Assembly: GCF_001654835.1 (NCBI RefSeq)
Contig: NZ_LXEP01000031.1
Coordinates: forward strand, 248,001 to 312,000
Length of the DNA: 64,000 nt
Source of the DNA: Buttiauxella gaviniae ATCC 51604
GTDB taxonomy: Bacteria > Pseudomonadota > Gammaproteobacteria > Enterobacterales > Enterobacteriaceae
Reading direction: 5' to 3'
Shown: positions 1-9,476 of the stretch, one piece after another
Layout: each line of letters begins with the position of its first letter
Numbering within the stretch: position 1 is the first letter of the stretch
Notes under the pieces: generated by a model
Seen by the model: the letters and a program-made list of their open reading frames with translations, nothing else
Told to the model about the DNA's origin: nothing
Database searches by the model: none
Made by a program: the position numbers and the translations under genes

Positions 1-2822
1 CCACACTAAAAGTCTCCCGCTACCTGTTTCGGGCACTGGCTTTATTGCTTTGGCTGCTGATTGCGCTCTTTTCGGTGTTCTACATCATGAATGCCCTACA
101 CGAAAAAGAGTCAGAAATTCGCCAGGAATTTAATATCAGCTTTGACCAGGCTCAGCGTTATATCCAGCGTACGTCTGATGTGGTGAAAGAGCTCAAGTAC
201 ATTGCGGAAAATCGTCTGACCGCCGCTAATGGCGTGTTGCCGTCGGTGGAAAATGATGACAACAGAGTCGACCCACCGAGTTTCATGCCGTTGTTCCCCG
301 ACTCTGACTGTTCAGCTGTCAGCTCAACCTGGCGTTCATCTTTGCAATCCCTGGCGTGGTTTTTACGCTATTGGCGAGACAATTTCTCGGCGGCCTACGA
401 TCTCAATCGCGTCTTTTTAATTGGCGGTGACAATCTTTGCATGGCGGATTTCGGCCTACGTGAAATGCCCCTTGAGCGTGAAAAAGCGTTGAAAACGCTG
501 CATGAGCGCATCATGAAATATCGCAATGCACCACAGGATGAGCGCAGCAATAGTATTTACTGGATTGGTCAGGGTTCACGCCCAGGAGTCGGGTATTTCT
601 ATACTCTTACGCCGGTGTATCTGGCTAACCGCTTGCAGGCTCTGTTGGGGGTTGAGCAAACCATTCGTATGGAGAACTTCCTTTCACCGGGTTCAATGCC
701 AATTGGCGTGACAATTCTCGATGAAAATAGCCATCCATTGATTTCACTTACCGGCCCGGAAGCAAACATTCAGCCTGATGAAAAATGGCTTCAGGAACGT
801 TCCTGGTTTGGCTATACCGCCGGATATAAGCAATTTATTCTCAAGAAAAACTTGCCGCCGTCATCGATGAGCGTGGTGTACTCCGTACCTGTGGATATGG
901 TGCTGGAACGCATTCGCATGTTGATTCTCAATGCGGTGCTGCTGAATATCCTGGTTGGAGTTGTGCTGTTTACTCTGGCGCGTATGTATGAAAAACGGAT
1001 CTTTATTCCGGCGGAAAATGATGCCCTGCGCCTCGAAGAGCACGAGCAGTTCAACCGTAAAATTGTCGCCTCAGCGCCGGTCGGTATCTGTATTTTGCGC
1101 ACTCAGGATGGGACAAACATTCTGAGTAACGAACTGGCGCACAATTATCTCAATATGCTGACACATGAAGACCGACAGCGGTTAACGCAAATTATCTGTG
1201 GCCAGCAGGTTAACTTTGTCGATGTGTTGACCAGTAGCCACACCAACTTGCAGATTAGCTTTGTCCATTCGCGTTATCGTAATGAAAACGTCGCAATTTG
1301 TGTGCTGGTGGATGTCAGTGCGCGCGTCAAGATGGAAGAGTCGCTCCAGGAAATGGCACAAGCCTCAGAGCAGGCGAGCCAGTCAAAATCTATGTTCTTA
1401 GCCACCGTGAGCCACGAACTGCGCACACCGCTATATGGCATCATCGGTAACCTGGATTTATTGCAGACTAAAGAGCTACCGAAAGGGGTCGATCGCCTGG
1501 TGACGGCGATGAACAACTCATCGAGCCTGTTGCTGAAAATCATCAGCGATATTCTCGACTTCTCAAAAATTGAATCAGAGCAGTTAAAAATAGAGCCGCA
1601 TGAGTTCTCACCACGTGAAGTGATGAGCCATATCACCGCAAACTACCTGCCGCTAGTGGTGCGTAAACAGCTCGGACTGTACTGTTTTATCGAACCGGAT
1701 GTGCCGTTAACGCTGCAAGGCGACCCAATGCGTTTGCAGCAGGTCATTTCCAACTTGCTCAGTAACGCCATCAAATTTACCGATATTGGCTGTATTGTTC
1801 TTCACGTCAGTGTGGAAGGGGACTACCTCTCCTGGCGTGTGCGTGATACCGGCGTGGGTATCCCGGCTAAAGAAGTCACGCGCTTATTTGACCCATTCTT
1901 CCAGGTGGGCACAGGCGTGCAGCACAACTTCCAGGGTACAGGGCTTGGGCTGGCCATCTGCGAGAAGCTAATTAGCATGATGGATGGTGATATTGCCGTA
2001 GATACTGAAGTGGGGATGGGTAGCCAGTTTACGATCCGTATTCCTTTATACGCTGCAAAATACGCCGAGCAATCCCAGGTCGAAGGGTTGGTTAATAAAC
2101 GCTGCTGGCTGGCGGTGCGTAATGCTTCGCTGAGTAAATATCTCGAGTCTGTGCTTGCTCGAAACCAAATCGATGTTCGGCAGTATCAGGGTCAGAGGCC
2201 GGATAACGACGATATTTTAATAACCGATGATGAGCTGGAAAAAGCCTGGGAAGGGCGCGGCGCCATTATCTTCTGCCGTCGCCATATCGGGATCCCAATT
2301 GAAGCCTCACCGGGTTGCTGGTTACATAGCCTCGCAGCACCCCATGATTTATTGCTGCTCCTTGGGCGCATTTACAGCATTACGGTTAATCTGCCAGGGA
2401 CCGACTCCACCCAACCGGTAGCCGTTGATAGCAATGAAAAAAATGACGATATGATGATTCTTGTTGTCGATGATCATCCTATCAACCGACGTTTGCTGGC
2501 AGATCAGTTGGGATCGTTGGGTTATCAATGTAAAACGGCAAACGACGGTGTCGATGCATTGAATGTGTTGAGTAAAAATCACATTGATATTGTGCTGAGC
2601 GACGTCAACATGCCGAATATGGATGGTTATCGTCTGACACAACGGATTCGTCAGCTCGGTTTGACTTTGCCGGTGGTGGGGGTGACGGCAAATGCGCTGG
2701 CAGAAGAGAAACAACGCTGTATTGAGTCGGGAATGGATAGCTGCCTGTCGAAACCGGTCACGCTGGATATTCTGAAAACGACGGTCGATCTGTATGCTGC
2801 AAGGGTGCGTAGCGGCAGATAA
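1..2822 (+). CDS. rcsC: RcsC hybrid sensor kinase, 5' end cut by window edge
   Basis: Inner-membrane hybrid histidine kinase of the Rcs phosphorelay, which senses envelope stress and passes phosphate through RcsD to RcsB. The frame is open from base 3 and the first visible codons (T-L-K-V-S-R-Y) match E. coli RcsC from about residue 10, so the first eight or nine codons lie to the left and the internal TTG at 45 is not the start. Visible in order: first membrane segment, periplasmic domain, second membrane segment near 905-990, H-box SHELRTPL (phospho-His codon at 1413), ATPase domain with GTGLGLAI, and a C-terminal receiver with SDVNMPNMDG (phospho-Asp codon at 2601). It is convergent with rcsB, as in E. 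coli. Identification is firm; only the N-terminus is missing. Confidence 0.97.
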   Translation, partial: TLKVSRYLFRALALLLWLLIALFSVFYIMNALHEKESEIRQEFNISFDQAQRYIQRTSDVVKELKYIAENRLTAANGVLPSVENDDNRVDPPSFMPLFPDSDCSAVSSTWRSSLQSLAWFLRYWRDNFSAAYDLNRVFLIGGDNLCMADFGLREMPLEREKALKTLHERIMKYRNAPQDERSNSIYWIGQGSRPGVGYFYTLTPVYLANRLQALLGVEQTIRMENFLSPGSMPIGVTILDENSHPLISLTGPEANIQPDEKWLQERSWFGYTAGYKQFILKKNLPPSSMSVVYSVPVDMVLERIRMLILNAVLLNILVGVVLFTLARMYEKRIFIPAENDALRLEEHEQFNRKIVASAPVGICILRTQDGTNILSNELAHNYLNMLTHEDRQRLTQIICGQQVNFVDVLTSSHTNLQISFVHSRYRNENVAICVLVDVSARVKMEESLQEMAQASEQASQSKSMFLATVSHELRTPLYGIIGNLDLLQTKELPKGVDRLVTAMNNSSSLLLKIISDILDFSKIESEQLKIEPHEFSPREVMSHITANYLPLVVRKQLGLYCFIEPDVPLTLQGDPMRLQQVISNLLSNAIKFTDIGCIVLHVSVEGDYLSWRVRDTGVGIPAKEVTRLFDPFFQVGTGVQHNFQGTGLGLAICEKLISMMDGDIAVDTEVGMGSQFTIRIPLYAAKYAEQSQVEGLVNKRCWLAVRNASLSKYLESVLARNQIDVRQYQGQRPDNDDILITDDELEKAWEGRGAIIFCRRHIGIPIEASPGCWLHSLAAPHDLLLLLGRIYSITVNLPGTDSTQPVAVDSNEKNDDMMILVVDDHPINRRLLADQLGSLGYQCKTANDGVDALNVLSKNHIDIVLSDVNMPNMDGYRLTQRIRQLGLTLPVVGVTANALAEEKQRCIESGMDSCLSKPVTLDILKTTVDLYAARVRSGR

Positions 2823-2825
2823 AAA

Positions 2826-2904
2826 AATGGTGGATGTCGCTTACGCTAATCCACCCTACGATTGCTTTCTTGTCGGTCGGATAAGCGCAGCGTCATCCGA
2901 CATT
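2826..2904. repeat. Two REP-like palindromes between rcsC and rcsB
   Basis: Two different imperfect palindromes lie in the 85-bp gap between the convergent genes. The first has arms ggtggat/atccacc around gtcgcttacgct. The second has arms gtcggat/atccgac around aagcgcagcgtc. The first type recurs near 17113 and 36294; the second resembles classical enterobacterial REP units and the element near 54237. The hairpins may terminate or insulate both genes. Confidence 0.7.
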
Positions 2905-2907
2905 GAA

Positions 2908-3558
2908 TTAGTCTTTGTCGGCCGGAGACAGACTTACCGACGAAAGATAGTTCAGCAACGCAATGTCATTTTCCACACCCAGTTTCATCATTGCTGATTT
3001 CTTCTGGCTACTGATGGTTTTGATGCTGCGGTTCAGTTTGCGGGCAATCTCAGTCACCAGGAAACCTTCGGCGAACAGACGTAAAACTTCGCTCTCTTTC
3101 GGAGACAAACGCTTGTCACCGTAACCGCCGGCGCTGATTTTTTCCAGCAGGCGAGATACGCTTTCCGGTGTGAATTTTTTGCCTTTCTGCAGTGCTGCCA
3201 GCGCTTTTGGTAAATCAGTTGGCGCGCCTTGCTTGAGCACAATTCCTTCGATATCCAGTTCTAACACCGCGCTCAAAATGGCTGGGTTGTTATTCATCGT
3301 CAAAACGATGATAGAAATGCTAGGGAAGTGACGCTTGATGTACTTGATAAGCGTAATGCCGTCGCCGTATTTATCGCCAGGCATTGAGAGATCGGTTATC
3401 AAAACATGAGCATCAAGTTTTGGCAGGTTATTGATAAGCGCTGTGGAATCTTCAAACTCACCGACAACATTCACCCACTCGATCTGCTCGAGTGATTTAC
3501 GAATGCCGAACAGGACAATCGGATGGTCGTCGGCAATAATTACGTTCATACTGTTCAT
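2908..3558 (-). CDS. rcsB: RcsB response regulator
   Basis: DNA-binding response regulator at the end of the Rcs phosphorelay; it acts as a homodimer or with partners such as RcsA on capsule, motility and acid-resistance genes. With the ATG at 3558 the protein is 216 aa, the E. coli length, and begins MNSMNVIIADDHP. A longer upstream frame exists but would run into rcsD. The receiver domain (about 1-125) holds the acidic pair DD near residues 10-11 and the phospho-acceptor in LITDLSMPG (D56 by E. coli numbering). The C-terminal LuxR-type HTH (about 150-205) contains RLSPKESEVLRLFAEG. It starts 16 bases after the rcsD stop, so it is probably read both with rcsD and from a promoter inside rcsD. 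Confidence 0.98.
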   Translation of the reverse strand: MNSMNVIIADDHPIVLFGIRKSLEQIEWVNVVGEFEDSTALINNLPKLDAHVLITDLSMPGDKYGDGITLIKYIKRHFPSISIIVLTMNNNPAILSAVLELDIEGIVLKQGAPTDLPKALAALQKGKKFTPESVSRLLEKISAGGYGDKRLSPKESEVLRLFAEGFLVTEIARKLNRSIKTISSQKKSAMMKLGVENDIALLNYLSSVSLSPADKD

Positions 3559-3574
3559 GTAATAGGCTACCTTG

Positions 3575-6232
3575 CTACAGCAAACTCTTGACGTAAGCGT
3601 CAATATCGCTGGTATATTTTTGTATGTTGGTAGCATCACTTTCACGAATGTGATGCTCTAACGTTTCACATAACTGCTTGCCGGGTACCAGATTGAGCAT
3701 TGCAAACACTCCCTTCAGGCGGTGAGCTGTTTGTGCTAATGCTGCGAAATCGTGCGCCGCTGATTCAGTATACAATCTCCTAACATCTTCCGGTACTGTG
3801 TCGACAAACAGCGCGTAATAGCCGCTGGCATGAAGTTGTGCATTTTCATCGCCACCCAATGGTGATTCTGAAATACCTTCTTGCGCCAGTTGCTCTTCTA
3901 TCAGCTGCAGCACCGCATCCTGCATAGCATTACTGATATTAAAGTTAACTCGGAACTGGCCTGGGCCTAGCTTCCGCATTCCGTTCTCATCATCGCTTAA
4001 AAGCAAACCCGAAGATGTAAGATTAGACGGATTATCTGTCAGGAAGATATCAAACTCTTGACTTGCCAGTCTTTCATCCGGAGTGATGCACTGCGCGCCC
4101 CAGTTTTCCAGCAGGCGAGTGACAATATTTCGGACTTCATTGGAGGTGATATCAATCATCGCCACCACATCATCGAGCAGTTTCTCTTCCTGCTCTTCCT
4201 GCTGCGGTTCGGCTGTCATTCTGATGTGCAAATTGTAACGTGTACCAATTTCCTCACGGGTCTTGATATTCAGATGCCCGCCGAGTTTGCGTGAAAGCTG
4301 ATCGCATAAATAGAATGTTAATCCATTAGCATGCCCGTAACGATCTTCACTGGTTTCGTTGAGGAAAGGGAAGTGGAGATTATCGACTTCACCACTACTG
4401 ATGCCTTCACCGGTATCCAAAATACGGAATAGTAGACGGTCAGGCCCGGACTCTTCTTCACTAATATCCAGGGTGATTTTGCCAATTTGGGTAGTCGTTA
4501 CCGAATAATGCAGCAATAACTGCAGCACTTTACGTAGTGCTTCCCGGTCGCCATGACGCTCTTCATCTGCTGCCAGATGGTTGTTAATCAGCAGCTGCAA
4601 ACCTTTACGCTTGATAATGGGCAACATCTCAAGTGCAACTTCATCAATCAATGGTTGGATTGCGAACAGCGTTGCATTAGTTTTCCAGGTATCGGTTTCC
4701 AGCATGTTCAGCAACTGAATCTCATCCACCAGGCGCACAATGCTTTGGGCTTCATTGGCAACTGCATGCCCCTCTGGAGTATTTAGTGCACTGGCGTGTT
4801 CGGCGATATTTTTCACCGGTAGCTGTAGCGCTTCACCAATATGCTGCATGAACGTAATTCGTCCCTGCTGGTTTTTTTCATATAAACGCTGAGCTTGCTT
4901 GAGTTTTTTGTTAACCAGAATTTCGCGGTCCTGGTCGCGAATCACAAATATCTGCGTGCGCGGCGCAATCTGGCTGCGAAACTGGCGAATCTCATACAGT
5001 TCATTATTGATAGTTGCCTGAATTACACCTTGATGCTGATCGGCCATCGCAATGATGTTTTGCAAATTAAGGTGTGGCAACAAATGGTCGGCAATTTTAT
5101 TGCTGATAACTGTGCGATTTGAATCCAGGTCATGTACCAATAGGCCTAGTGGCAATTGCGAGACAATTTCTTCGTTAAGTGCACGTAAAATTTGTAATTC
5201 GCCGTTGCCGTTTTGCACTTCTACGGGACGGGCTGCCTGTTGGCGGAAAGTGGTGAAGCCGAACAGCGCCAGCGCCAGCAGGCCGATATTGAGTAGCAGA
5301 GGTAATATAATATTCTGCAAGGTGTCCATCAGCAGAGTGCCGAGAGGAACCTGCCAGACCAGCCGCATATGGGTTGTAGCAAGCGGGGAAGCTATTTCAA
5401 TCTTCGCGCCATTAAAATTAATGGAGATGCTATCCGGATCTTCTTTTTCTATGCCGTTAGCCGCCATTGGAGCATCGTTATTTTCCAGACGGAAGCTGTC
5501 TAGTGACATCCCTGGTGGAATCAAATCGTTGATGGGTAAATCAAACGCTACGACCGTTGCCAGGTGGCCTGGCTGGTTAAAGGTTGTTCGCAGGGTAAAG
5601 TAATAACCGTTTTGCCACGCAAGATGGCGTAGTTGAGAGAAGCTTTCGCGCTCATCCAGTGCGTTTGCTTGCTGAAGCATTTCAGCGCGGCGTGAATCGA
5701 CTATGGAACCGACGCCGCTTTCTTTAAGACCGGAAGAAAGATCTTTAAGTGGCAAGGTCGAGACCAGGATCATGCTGTTATCCTGGCCATTTAAATAGTA
5801 CATCGACCATGGGCTGTTTTCAGCACCCCACAACGTATCAAGATAAGTAGAGATACGTTGTGTCATATCCAGTGTTGAGCTGTCATGTGAGCCAAAAATC
5901 AGGGCTTCGGTTTTACGACGCGGCTTCTCTAAATAATACACATCCTGGCGTAGACGCGTTTCTTGCAGGCCGTCGCTTGCTGGCGCCGTTGAGACGGCGA
6001 TGTTGTCATAGATTTGCCAGGTAGCGTAACGGTAGGTATCGACCCTTTTGTGAAGCGCATGGGTGATGTCGACAATCTGATAGCTTTTATCTTTGAGCCA
6101 AGTGTTGACGGCACTTTGCACCATGACCCCCATGGCAACCAGTAGCACGACTATCAATAGCAGGAAGAAGCGCGTGATATTGCTGGGGATAAGCGAAAAT
6201 TTATTAGGGATCATTCGGTCTGACTGACTCAT
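3575..6232 (-). CDS. rcsD: RcsD phosphotransfer protein
   Basis: Inner-membrane phosphotransfer intermediate between RcsC and RcsB. The product is 885 aa against 890 in E. coli. Two membrane segments flank a periplasmic domain: ITRFFLLLIVVLLVAMGVMV near residues 19-38 and IILPLLLNIGLLALALFG near 305. A degenerate kinase-like domain lacking the phospho-acceptor His follows, then an HPt domain with AHRLKGVFAMLNL, the phospho-His being H837. The ATG at 6232 gives MSQSDRMIPNKFSLIPSN; a second ATG six codons later is an alternative. The gene is transcribed divergently from ompC, with micF between them. Confidence 0.97.
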   Translation of the reverse strand: MSQSDRMIPNKFSLIPSNITRFFLLLIVVLLVAMGVMVQSAVNTWLKDKSYQIVDITHALHKRVDTYRYATWQIYDNIAVSTAPASDGLQETRLRQDVYYLEKPRRKTEALIFGSHDSSTLDMTQRISTYLDTLWGAENSPWSMYYLNGQDNSMILVSTLPLKDLSSGLKESGVGSIVDSRRAEMLQQANALDERESFSQLRHLAWQNGYYFTLRTTFNQPGHLATVVAFDLPINDLIPPGMSLDSFRLENNDAPMAANGIEKEDPDSISINFNGAKIEIASPLATTHMRLVWQVPLGTLLMDTLQNIILPLLLNIGLLALALFGFTTFRQQAARPVEVQNGNGELQILRALNEEIVSQLPLGLLVHDLDSNRTVISNKIADHLLPHLNLQNIIAMADQHQGVIQATINNELYEIRQFRSQIAPRTQIFVIRDQDREILVNKKLKQAQRLYEKNQQGRITFMQHIGEALQLPVKNIAEHASALNTPEGHAVANEAQSIVRLVDEIQLLNMLETDTWKTNATLFAIQPLIDEVALEMLPIIKRKGLQLLINNHLAADEERHGDREALRKVLQLLLHYSVTTTQIGKITLDISEEESGPDRLLFRILDTGEGISSGEVDNLHFPFLNETSEDRYGHANGLTFYLCDQLSRKLGGHLNIKTREEIGTRYNLHIRMTAEPQQEEQEEKLLDDVVAMIDITSNEVRNIVTRLLENWGAQCITPDERLASQEFDIFLTDNPSNLTSSGLLLSDDENGMRKLGPGQFRVNFNISNAMQDAVLQLIEEQLAQEGISESPLGGDENAQLHASGYYALFVDTVPEDVRRLYTESAAHDFAALAQTAHRLKGVFAMLNLVPGKQLCETLEHHIRESDATNIQKYTSDIDAYVKSLL

Positions 6233-6676
6233 TGTTAGCGCGCAACCCGGCGAGCATTCGCCACTTAAAAAAATCCACTGCTCTGCAAGGCAAGCCAGCA
6301 GGCGTTATAGCTGTTAGTAAGTAAACCAACATATCCAGATTAAGAATACCTGCAACAGGCGTTGGCGTCATCGTCTGTGTCTTAAAACTCAACGAGTATA
6401 ATTCGAAATCGTGATATTTCCAGGCTGTTGATAATTAGCCGAAATAACGCCATTAAACGGAGTGTATTTTAACCAATCTTTTGCGGTGTTTTTGTACAAA
6501 TTAATTTCATTTGTACAATTATTTAATATGAAATGATTGTCTATTTAGGTTTTCTTTTTTGAGAAAGTTCCCGCATGAGAAGTGAGATTTGTCTCTAAGC
6601 GAAGCGGCAATTTGTTAATAGACGTTATTTTTTGAAGGGAGTAGCACAAAATGATTAAAGTTACGTAAAGAAGCGT
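6233..6676. other. rcsD upstream region, no gene seen
   Basis: AT-rich stretch of 444 bases between the rcsD start and the 3' end of micF. It must contain the rcsD promoter, but I could not pick out convincing -35/-10 hexamers by eye. The short open frames here (62 and 61 codons) lack convincing ribosome sites and look like chance frames. Confidence 0.5.
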
Positions 6677-6769
6677 AAAAAAAACCGGATGCAAGCATCC
6701 GGTCCAAAATACTAGTAAACAGACATTCAAAGCTGAATGACGGTAATAAATAAAGTTAATGATGATAGC
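6677..6769 (-). ncRNA. micF: MicF antisense regulatory RNA
   Basis: Hfq-dependent antisense RNA that represses translation of the porin mRNA ompF. On the minus strand the sequence begins GCTATCATCATTAACTTTA, matching the conserved 5' part of E. coli MicF that pairs with ompF mRNA. It has an internal hairpin and ends in a stem built on CCGGATGC/GCATCCGG followed by eight T, an intrinsic terminator. Length is 93 nt, the same as E. coli. It lies upstream of and divergent from ompC, as in E. coli. The middle and loop differ from E. coli, while the 5' seed is unchanged. The target gene ompF is not in this window. Confidence 0.95.
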
Positions 6770-6923
6770 GGGAGCTATTTTATATATAAATATTGAGTGT
6801 GTTTTATCATTCAGTGCTACGTATATTTATTTAATCCATCAAATTGATTTTGTTTATTATTTTAATTTTTTTGACGATTAGTGCTTATATTATTGTCTTT
6901 TTGTGCGGAAAAAAGTTCCATCA

Positions 6924-6990
6924 TATTTACATTTTGAAACACGTATATAGACAAATGAAACATCTCTGTGGTTTTAGTATCATATTCGGA
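6924..6990 (+). promoter_or_regulatory. ompC promoter with OmpR-binding repeats
   Basis: Upstream of ompC lies TTTACATTTTGAAACA, followed by AAATGAAACATCT, matching the tandem OmpR-binding sites of the E. coli ompC promoter almost base for base. The downstream TAGTATCATATTCGGATTGG corresponds to the E. coli -10 region (CATATT at 6981). The untranslated leader to the ATG at 7096 is also conserved. OmpR-dependent osmoregulation is inferred from this match. Confidence 0.85.
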
Positions 6991-7095
6991 TTGGATTAAT
7001 CTGTATTTGTTTTGGAGAATGGGTTAGCCGACTGATTAGTAAATTAATCAGTAAGCAGTGGCATATAAAAAGGCATATAACAGAGGGTTAATAAC

Positions 7096-8214
7096 ATGAA
7101 AGTTAAAGTACTGTCCCTCCTGGTTCCAGCATTGCTGGTAGCAGGCACCGCTCATGCGGCCGAAATTTATAACAAAGATGGCAACAAATTAGATCTGTAC
7201 GGTAAAGTAGATGGCTTACATTACTTCTCCGACGACAAAAGCGCTGACGGTGATCAGACCTATATGCGTCTGGGCTTCAAAGGCGAAACTCAGGTAAATG
7301 ACCAACTGACCGGTTACGGCCAGTGGGAATACCAGATTCAGGGCAACACCTCTGAAAGCGAAAACAATGCATGGACTCGTGTGGCGTTTGCTGGTCTGCG
7401 CGTTAGCGATTATGGTTCCTTCGACTATGGTCGTAACTACGGCGTAGTTTACGATGTAACATCCTGGACCGACGTTCTGCCAGAATTTGGCGGCGACACT
7501 TATGGTGCAGATAACTTCCTGCAATCCCGTGCTAACGGCGTTGCAACTTACCGCAACACCGATTTCTTCGGTCTGGTTGATGGCCTGAACTTTGCTCTGC
7601 AATACCAGGGTAAAAACGGTAGCACCAGCGGTGAAGACTTTGGCGGCCGCAGCGTTCTGAAACAGAACGGTGATGCTTACGGTATGTCTGTAACTTACGA
7701 TCTGGGTTCAGGTTTCGGTGCTGGTGCAGCGATGTCTTCTTCCAAACGTACTGCTGACCAGAACAGCGAAGCTGGTATCTATGGTAACGGCGACCGTGCT
7801 GAGACTTATACCGGTGGCCTGAAATATGATGCCAACAATGTCTACCTGGCTGCACAGTACACCCAGACTTATAACGCAACTCGTTTCGGCGGCAGCTCTG
7901 ACTCCGACGCTTACGGTTTTGCTGATAAAGCACAGAACTTCGAAGTAGTTGCACAGTACCAGTTCGACTTCGGTCTGCGTCCATCCATTGCTTACCTGCA
8001 ATCTAAAGGTAAGGACATCAACAATGGCGCCACCAACTACGGCGACCAGGACCTGCTGAAATATGTTGATGTTGGCGCGACTTACTACTTCAACAAAAAC
8101 ATGTCCACCTATGTTGATTACAAAATCAACCTGTTGGACGAGAACGAGTTCACCAAAGCCGCTGGCATTGGTACTGACGATATCGTAGGTGTTGGTCTGG
8201 TTTACCAGTTCTAA
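7096..8214 (+). CDS. ompC: Outer membrane porin OmpC
   Basis: Trimeric general-diffusion porin of the outer membrane. The protein is 372 aa, with a 21-residue signal peptide ending [10 protein letters not shown] before [16 protein letters not shown], the conserved porin N-terminus. Other family marks are [11 protein letters not shown], the loop-3 constriction motif [13 protein letters not shown], and the C-terminal VGLVYQF, whose final Phe is the BAM recognition signal. The choice of OmpC over OmpF rests on the promoter, the divergent micF and the rcsD/apbE neighbours. Surface loops differ from E. coli, as expected for a phage- and antibody-exposed protein. A strong terminator follows. Base composition and codon use look like a highly expressed gene. 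Confidence 0.97.
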   Translation: MKVKVLSLLVPALLVAGTAHAAEIYNKDGNKLDLYGKVDGLHYFSDDKSADGDQTYMRLGFKGETQVNDQLTGYGQWEYQIQGNTSESENNAWTRVAFAGLRVSDYGSFDYGRNYGVVYDVTSWTDVLPEFGGDTYGADNFLQSRANGVATYRNTDFFGLVDGLNFALQYQGKNGSTSGEDFGGRSVLKQNGDAYGMSVTYDLGSGFGAGAAMSSSKRTADQNSEAGIYGNGDRAETYTGGLKYDANNVYLAAQYTQTYNATRFGGSSDSDAYGFADKAQNFEVVAQYQFDFGLRPSIAYLQSKGKDINNGATNYGDQDLLKYVDVGATYYFNKNMSTYVDYKINLLDENEFTKAAGIGTDDIVGVGLVYQF

Positions 8215-8240
8215 TTCCTGCTTTCGCAGTGTTCGTTATA

Positions 8241-8266
8241 AAAGGCGCCTTAGGGCGCCTTTTTTA
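8241..8266 (+). terminator. Rho-independent terminator of ompC
   Basis: Perfect stem AAGGCGCC/GGCGCCTT with a TTAG loop and a T tract, 27 bases after the ompC stop codon. Confidence 0.93.
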
Positions 8267-8353
8267 TGTCTGAACTCTCAACAATCCTTCACTTTTAATC
8301 CAATTCTTTGCCAGTTGGTGTACCCTTTTGCGCTCAAACAGGAGAGAGAAACA

Positions 8354-9394
8354 ATGGACTTACGATTATTACGCTATGGCCTGTTTGCCATAGTTTTGGG
8401 TGCTTTGGCAGGCTGCGATAACCCAGCAGCAAAAGGTAATACTGGCATGGTGCTGGAAGGCAAAACCATGGGGACATACTGGCGTGCAAGTCTCGCGGGT
8501 GTGGATAATGCAAGACAGACTGAGCTGCGGGAAAAAATTCAGACACAGCTAGATGGTGACGATCGCCTCTTGTCGACCTACAAAAAAGATTCTGCCTTAT
8601 CGCGCTTTAACCAGTCCTCTTCGACGGAACCTTACCCCGTTGCTGAAGCAATGAGCGATATTGTGACTATGGCTTTGCGCATTGGCGCGAAGACCGATGG
8701 CGCGATGGATATCACCGTCGGTCCGTTGGTGAATCTGTGGGGATTTGGCCCAGATAAACAACCGATAAAAACGCCTAATCAGGCACAGATTGATGCTGCG
8801 AAAGCGCTGACCGGTTTGCATCATCTCACGGTGATAAACCAGGCCGGGAAACAGTGGTTACAGAAAGATCTTGTGGGTTTGTATGTTGATCTTTCCACGA
8901 TGGGTGAGGGTTATGCTGCCGATCATCTGGCGCGTTTAATGGAACAAAATGGCATCAGCCGTTATTTAGTTTCCGTTGGTGGGGCGGTGGTCACGCGTGG
9001 CACGAATGCCGATGGCAAAGCCTGGCGCGTCGCCATTCAGAAACCGACCGATCGCGAAAACGCGGTGCAGGCGGTGGTTGATCTCAACGGGCACGGGATA
9101 AGCACCTCCGGCAGCTATCGCAATTATTATGAACTTGATGGCAAGCGTTTGTCCCATGTGATTGACCCACAAACAGGCCAACCGATTCAGCATAAATTAG
9201 TTTCCGCGACGGTGATTTCACCAACGGCGATGGAAGCCGACGGTTGGGATACTGGTTTGATGGTGCTTGGAACTGAAAAAGCCAAACAGGTGGCTGAAAA
9301 AGAGGGGCTGGCGGTTTATTTAATAACCAAAGAGGGCGATAGTTTCACCACCTGGATGTCTCCTCAGTTTAAAACCTTCTTACTTAGCGAGTAA
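8354..9394 (+). CDS. apbE: FAD:protein FMN transferase ApbE (lipoprotein)
   Basis: Transfers FMN from FAD to a Thr of target proteins such as the RnfG/NqrC subunits of ion-pumping flavoproteins; a periplasmic lipoprotein anchored to the membrane. The start is the ATG at 8354, preceded by GGAGAGAGAAACA; the open frame extends upstream into ompC, but without homology. The 346-aa product begins with a signal peptide ending in the lipobox LAGC (C21 acylated). Family motifs include GKTMGTYW, GAMDITVGPLVNLWGFGP, YVDLSTMGEGYAADHLA, SVGGA and SGSYRNYYELDGKRLSHVIDP. It lies between ompC and ada, as in E. coli. Confidence 0.95.
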   Translation: MDLRLLRYGLFAIVLGALAGCDNPAAKGNTGMVLEGKTMGTYWRASLAGVDNARQTELREKIQTQLDGDDRLLSTYKKDSALSRFNQSSSTEPYPVAEAMSDIVTMALRIGAKTDGAMDITVGPLVNLWGFGPDKQPIKTPNQAQIDAAKALTGLHHLTVINQAGKQWLQKDLVGLYVDLSTMGEGYAADHLARLMEQNGISRYLVSVGGAVVTRGTNADGKAWRVAIQKPTDRENAVQAVVDLNGHGISTSGSYRNYYELDGKRLSHVIDPQTGQPIQHKLVSATVISPTAMEADGWDTGLMVLGTEKAKQVAEKEGLAVYLITKEGDSFTTWMSPQFKTFLLSE

Positions 9395-9413
9395 AATTAG
9401 AAAGCAAGATTGC
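9395..9413 (+). promoter_or_regulatory. Probable Ada box of the ada-alkB promoter
   Basis: AATTAGAAAGCAAGATTG lies about 65 bases before the ada ATG and closely resembles the E. coli ada promoter element AATTAAAGCGCAAGATTG, to which methylated Ada binds. Self-activation of ada-alkB by methylation damage is inferred from this likeness. Confidence 0.6.
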
Positions 9414-9476
9414 GGGTTTCCCAGCGTCCTCAAACTGTCAAAGTCATACCATGACAGCAAAATACAGGAGCCAGTC

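Noticed and set aside
5052..5603. 183-codon frame antisense to rcsD
   Set aside because: Shadow of rcsD, rich in Ser/Arg as reverse-strand frames usually are; no homology recognised.
6545..6730. 61-codon frame overlapping micF
   Set aside because: It covers the MicF RNA and terminator; not coding.
7532..7984. 150-codon frame antisense to ompC
   Set aside because: Lies wholly inside ompC; composition mirrors the porin codons and there is no ribosome site.
8189..8353. Longer N-terminus for ApbE
   Set aside because: Would overlap the end of ompC and its terminator; the lipoprotein signal begins at 8354.
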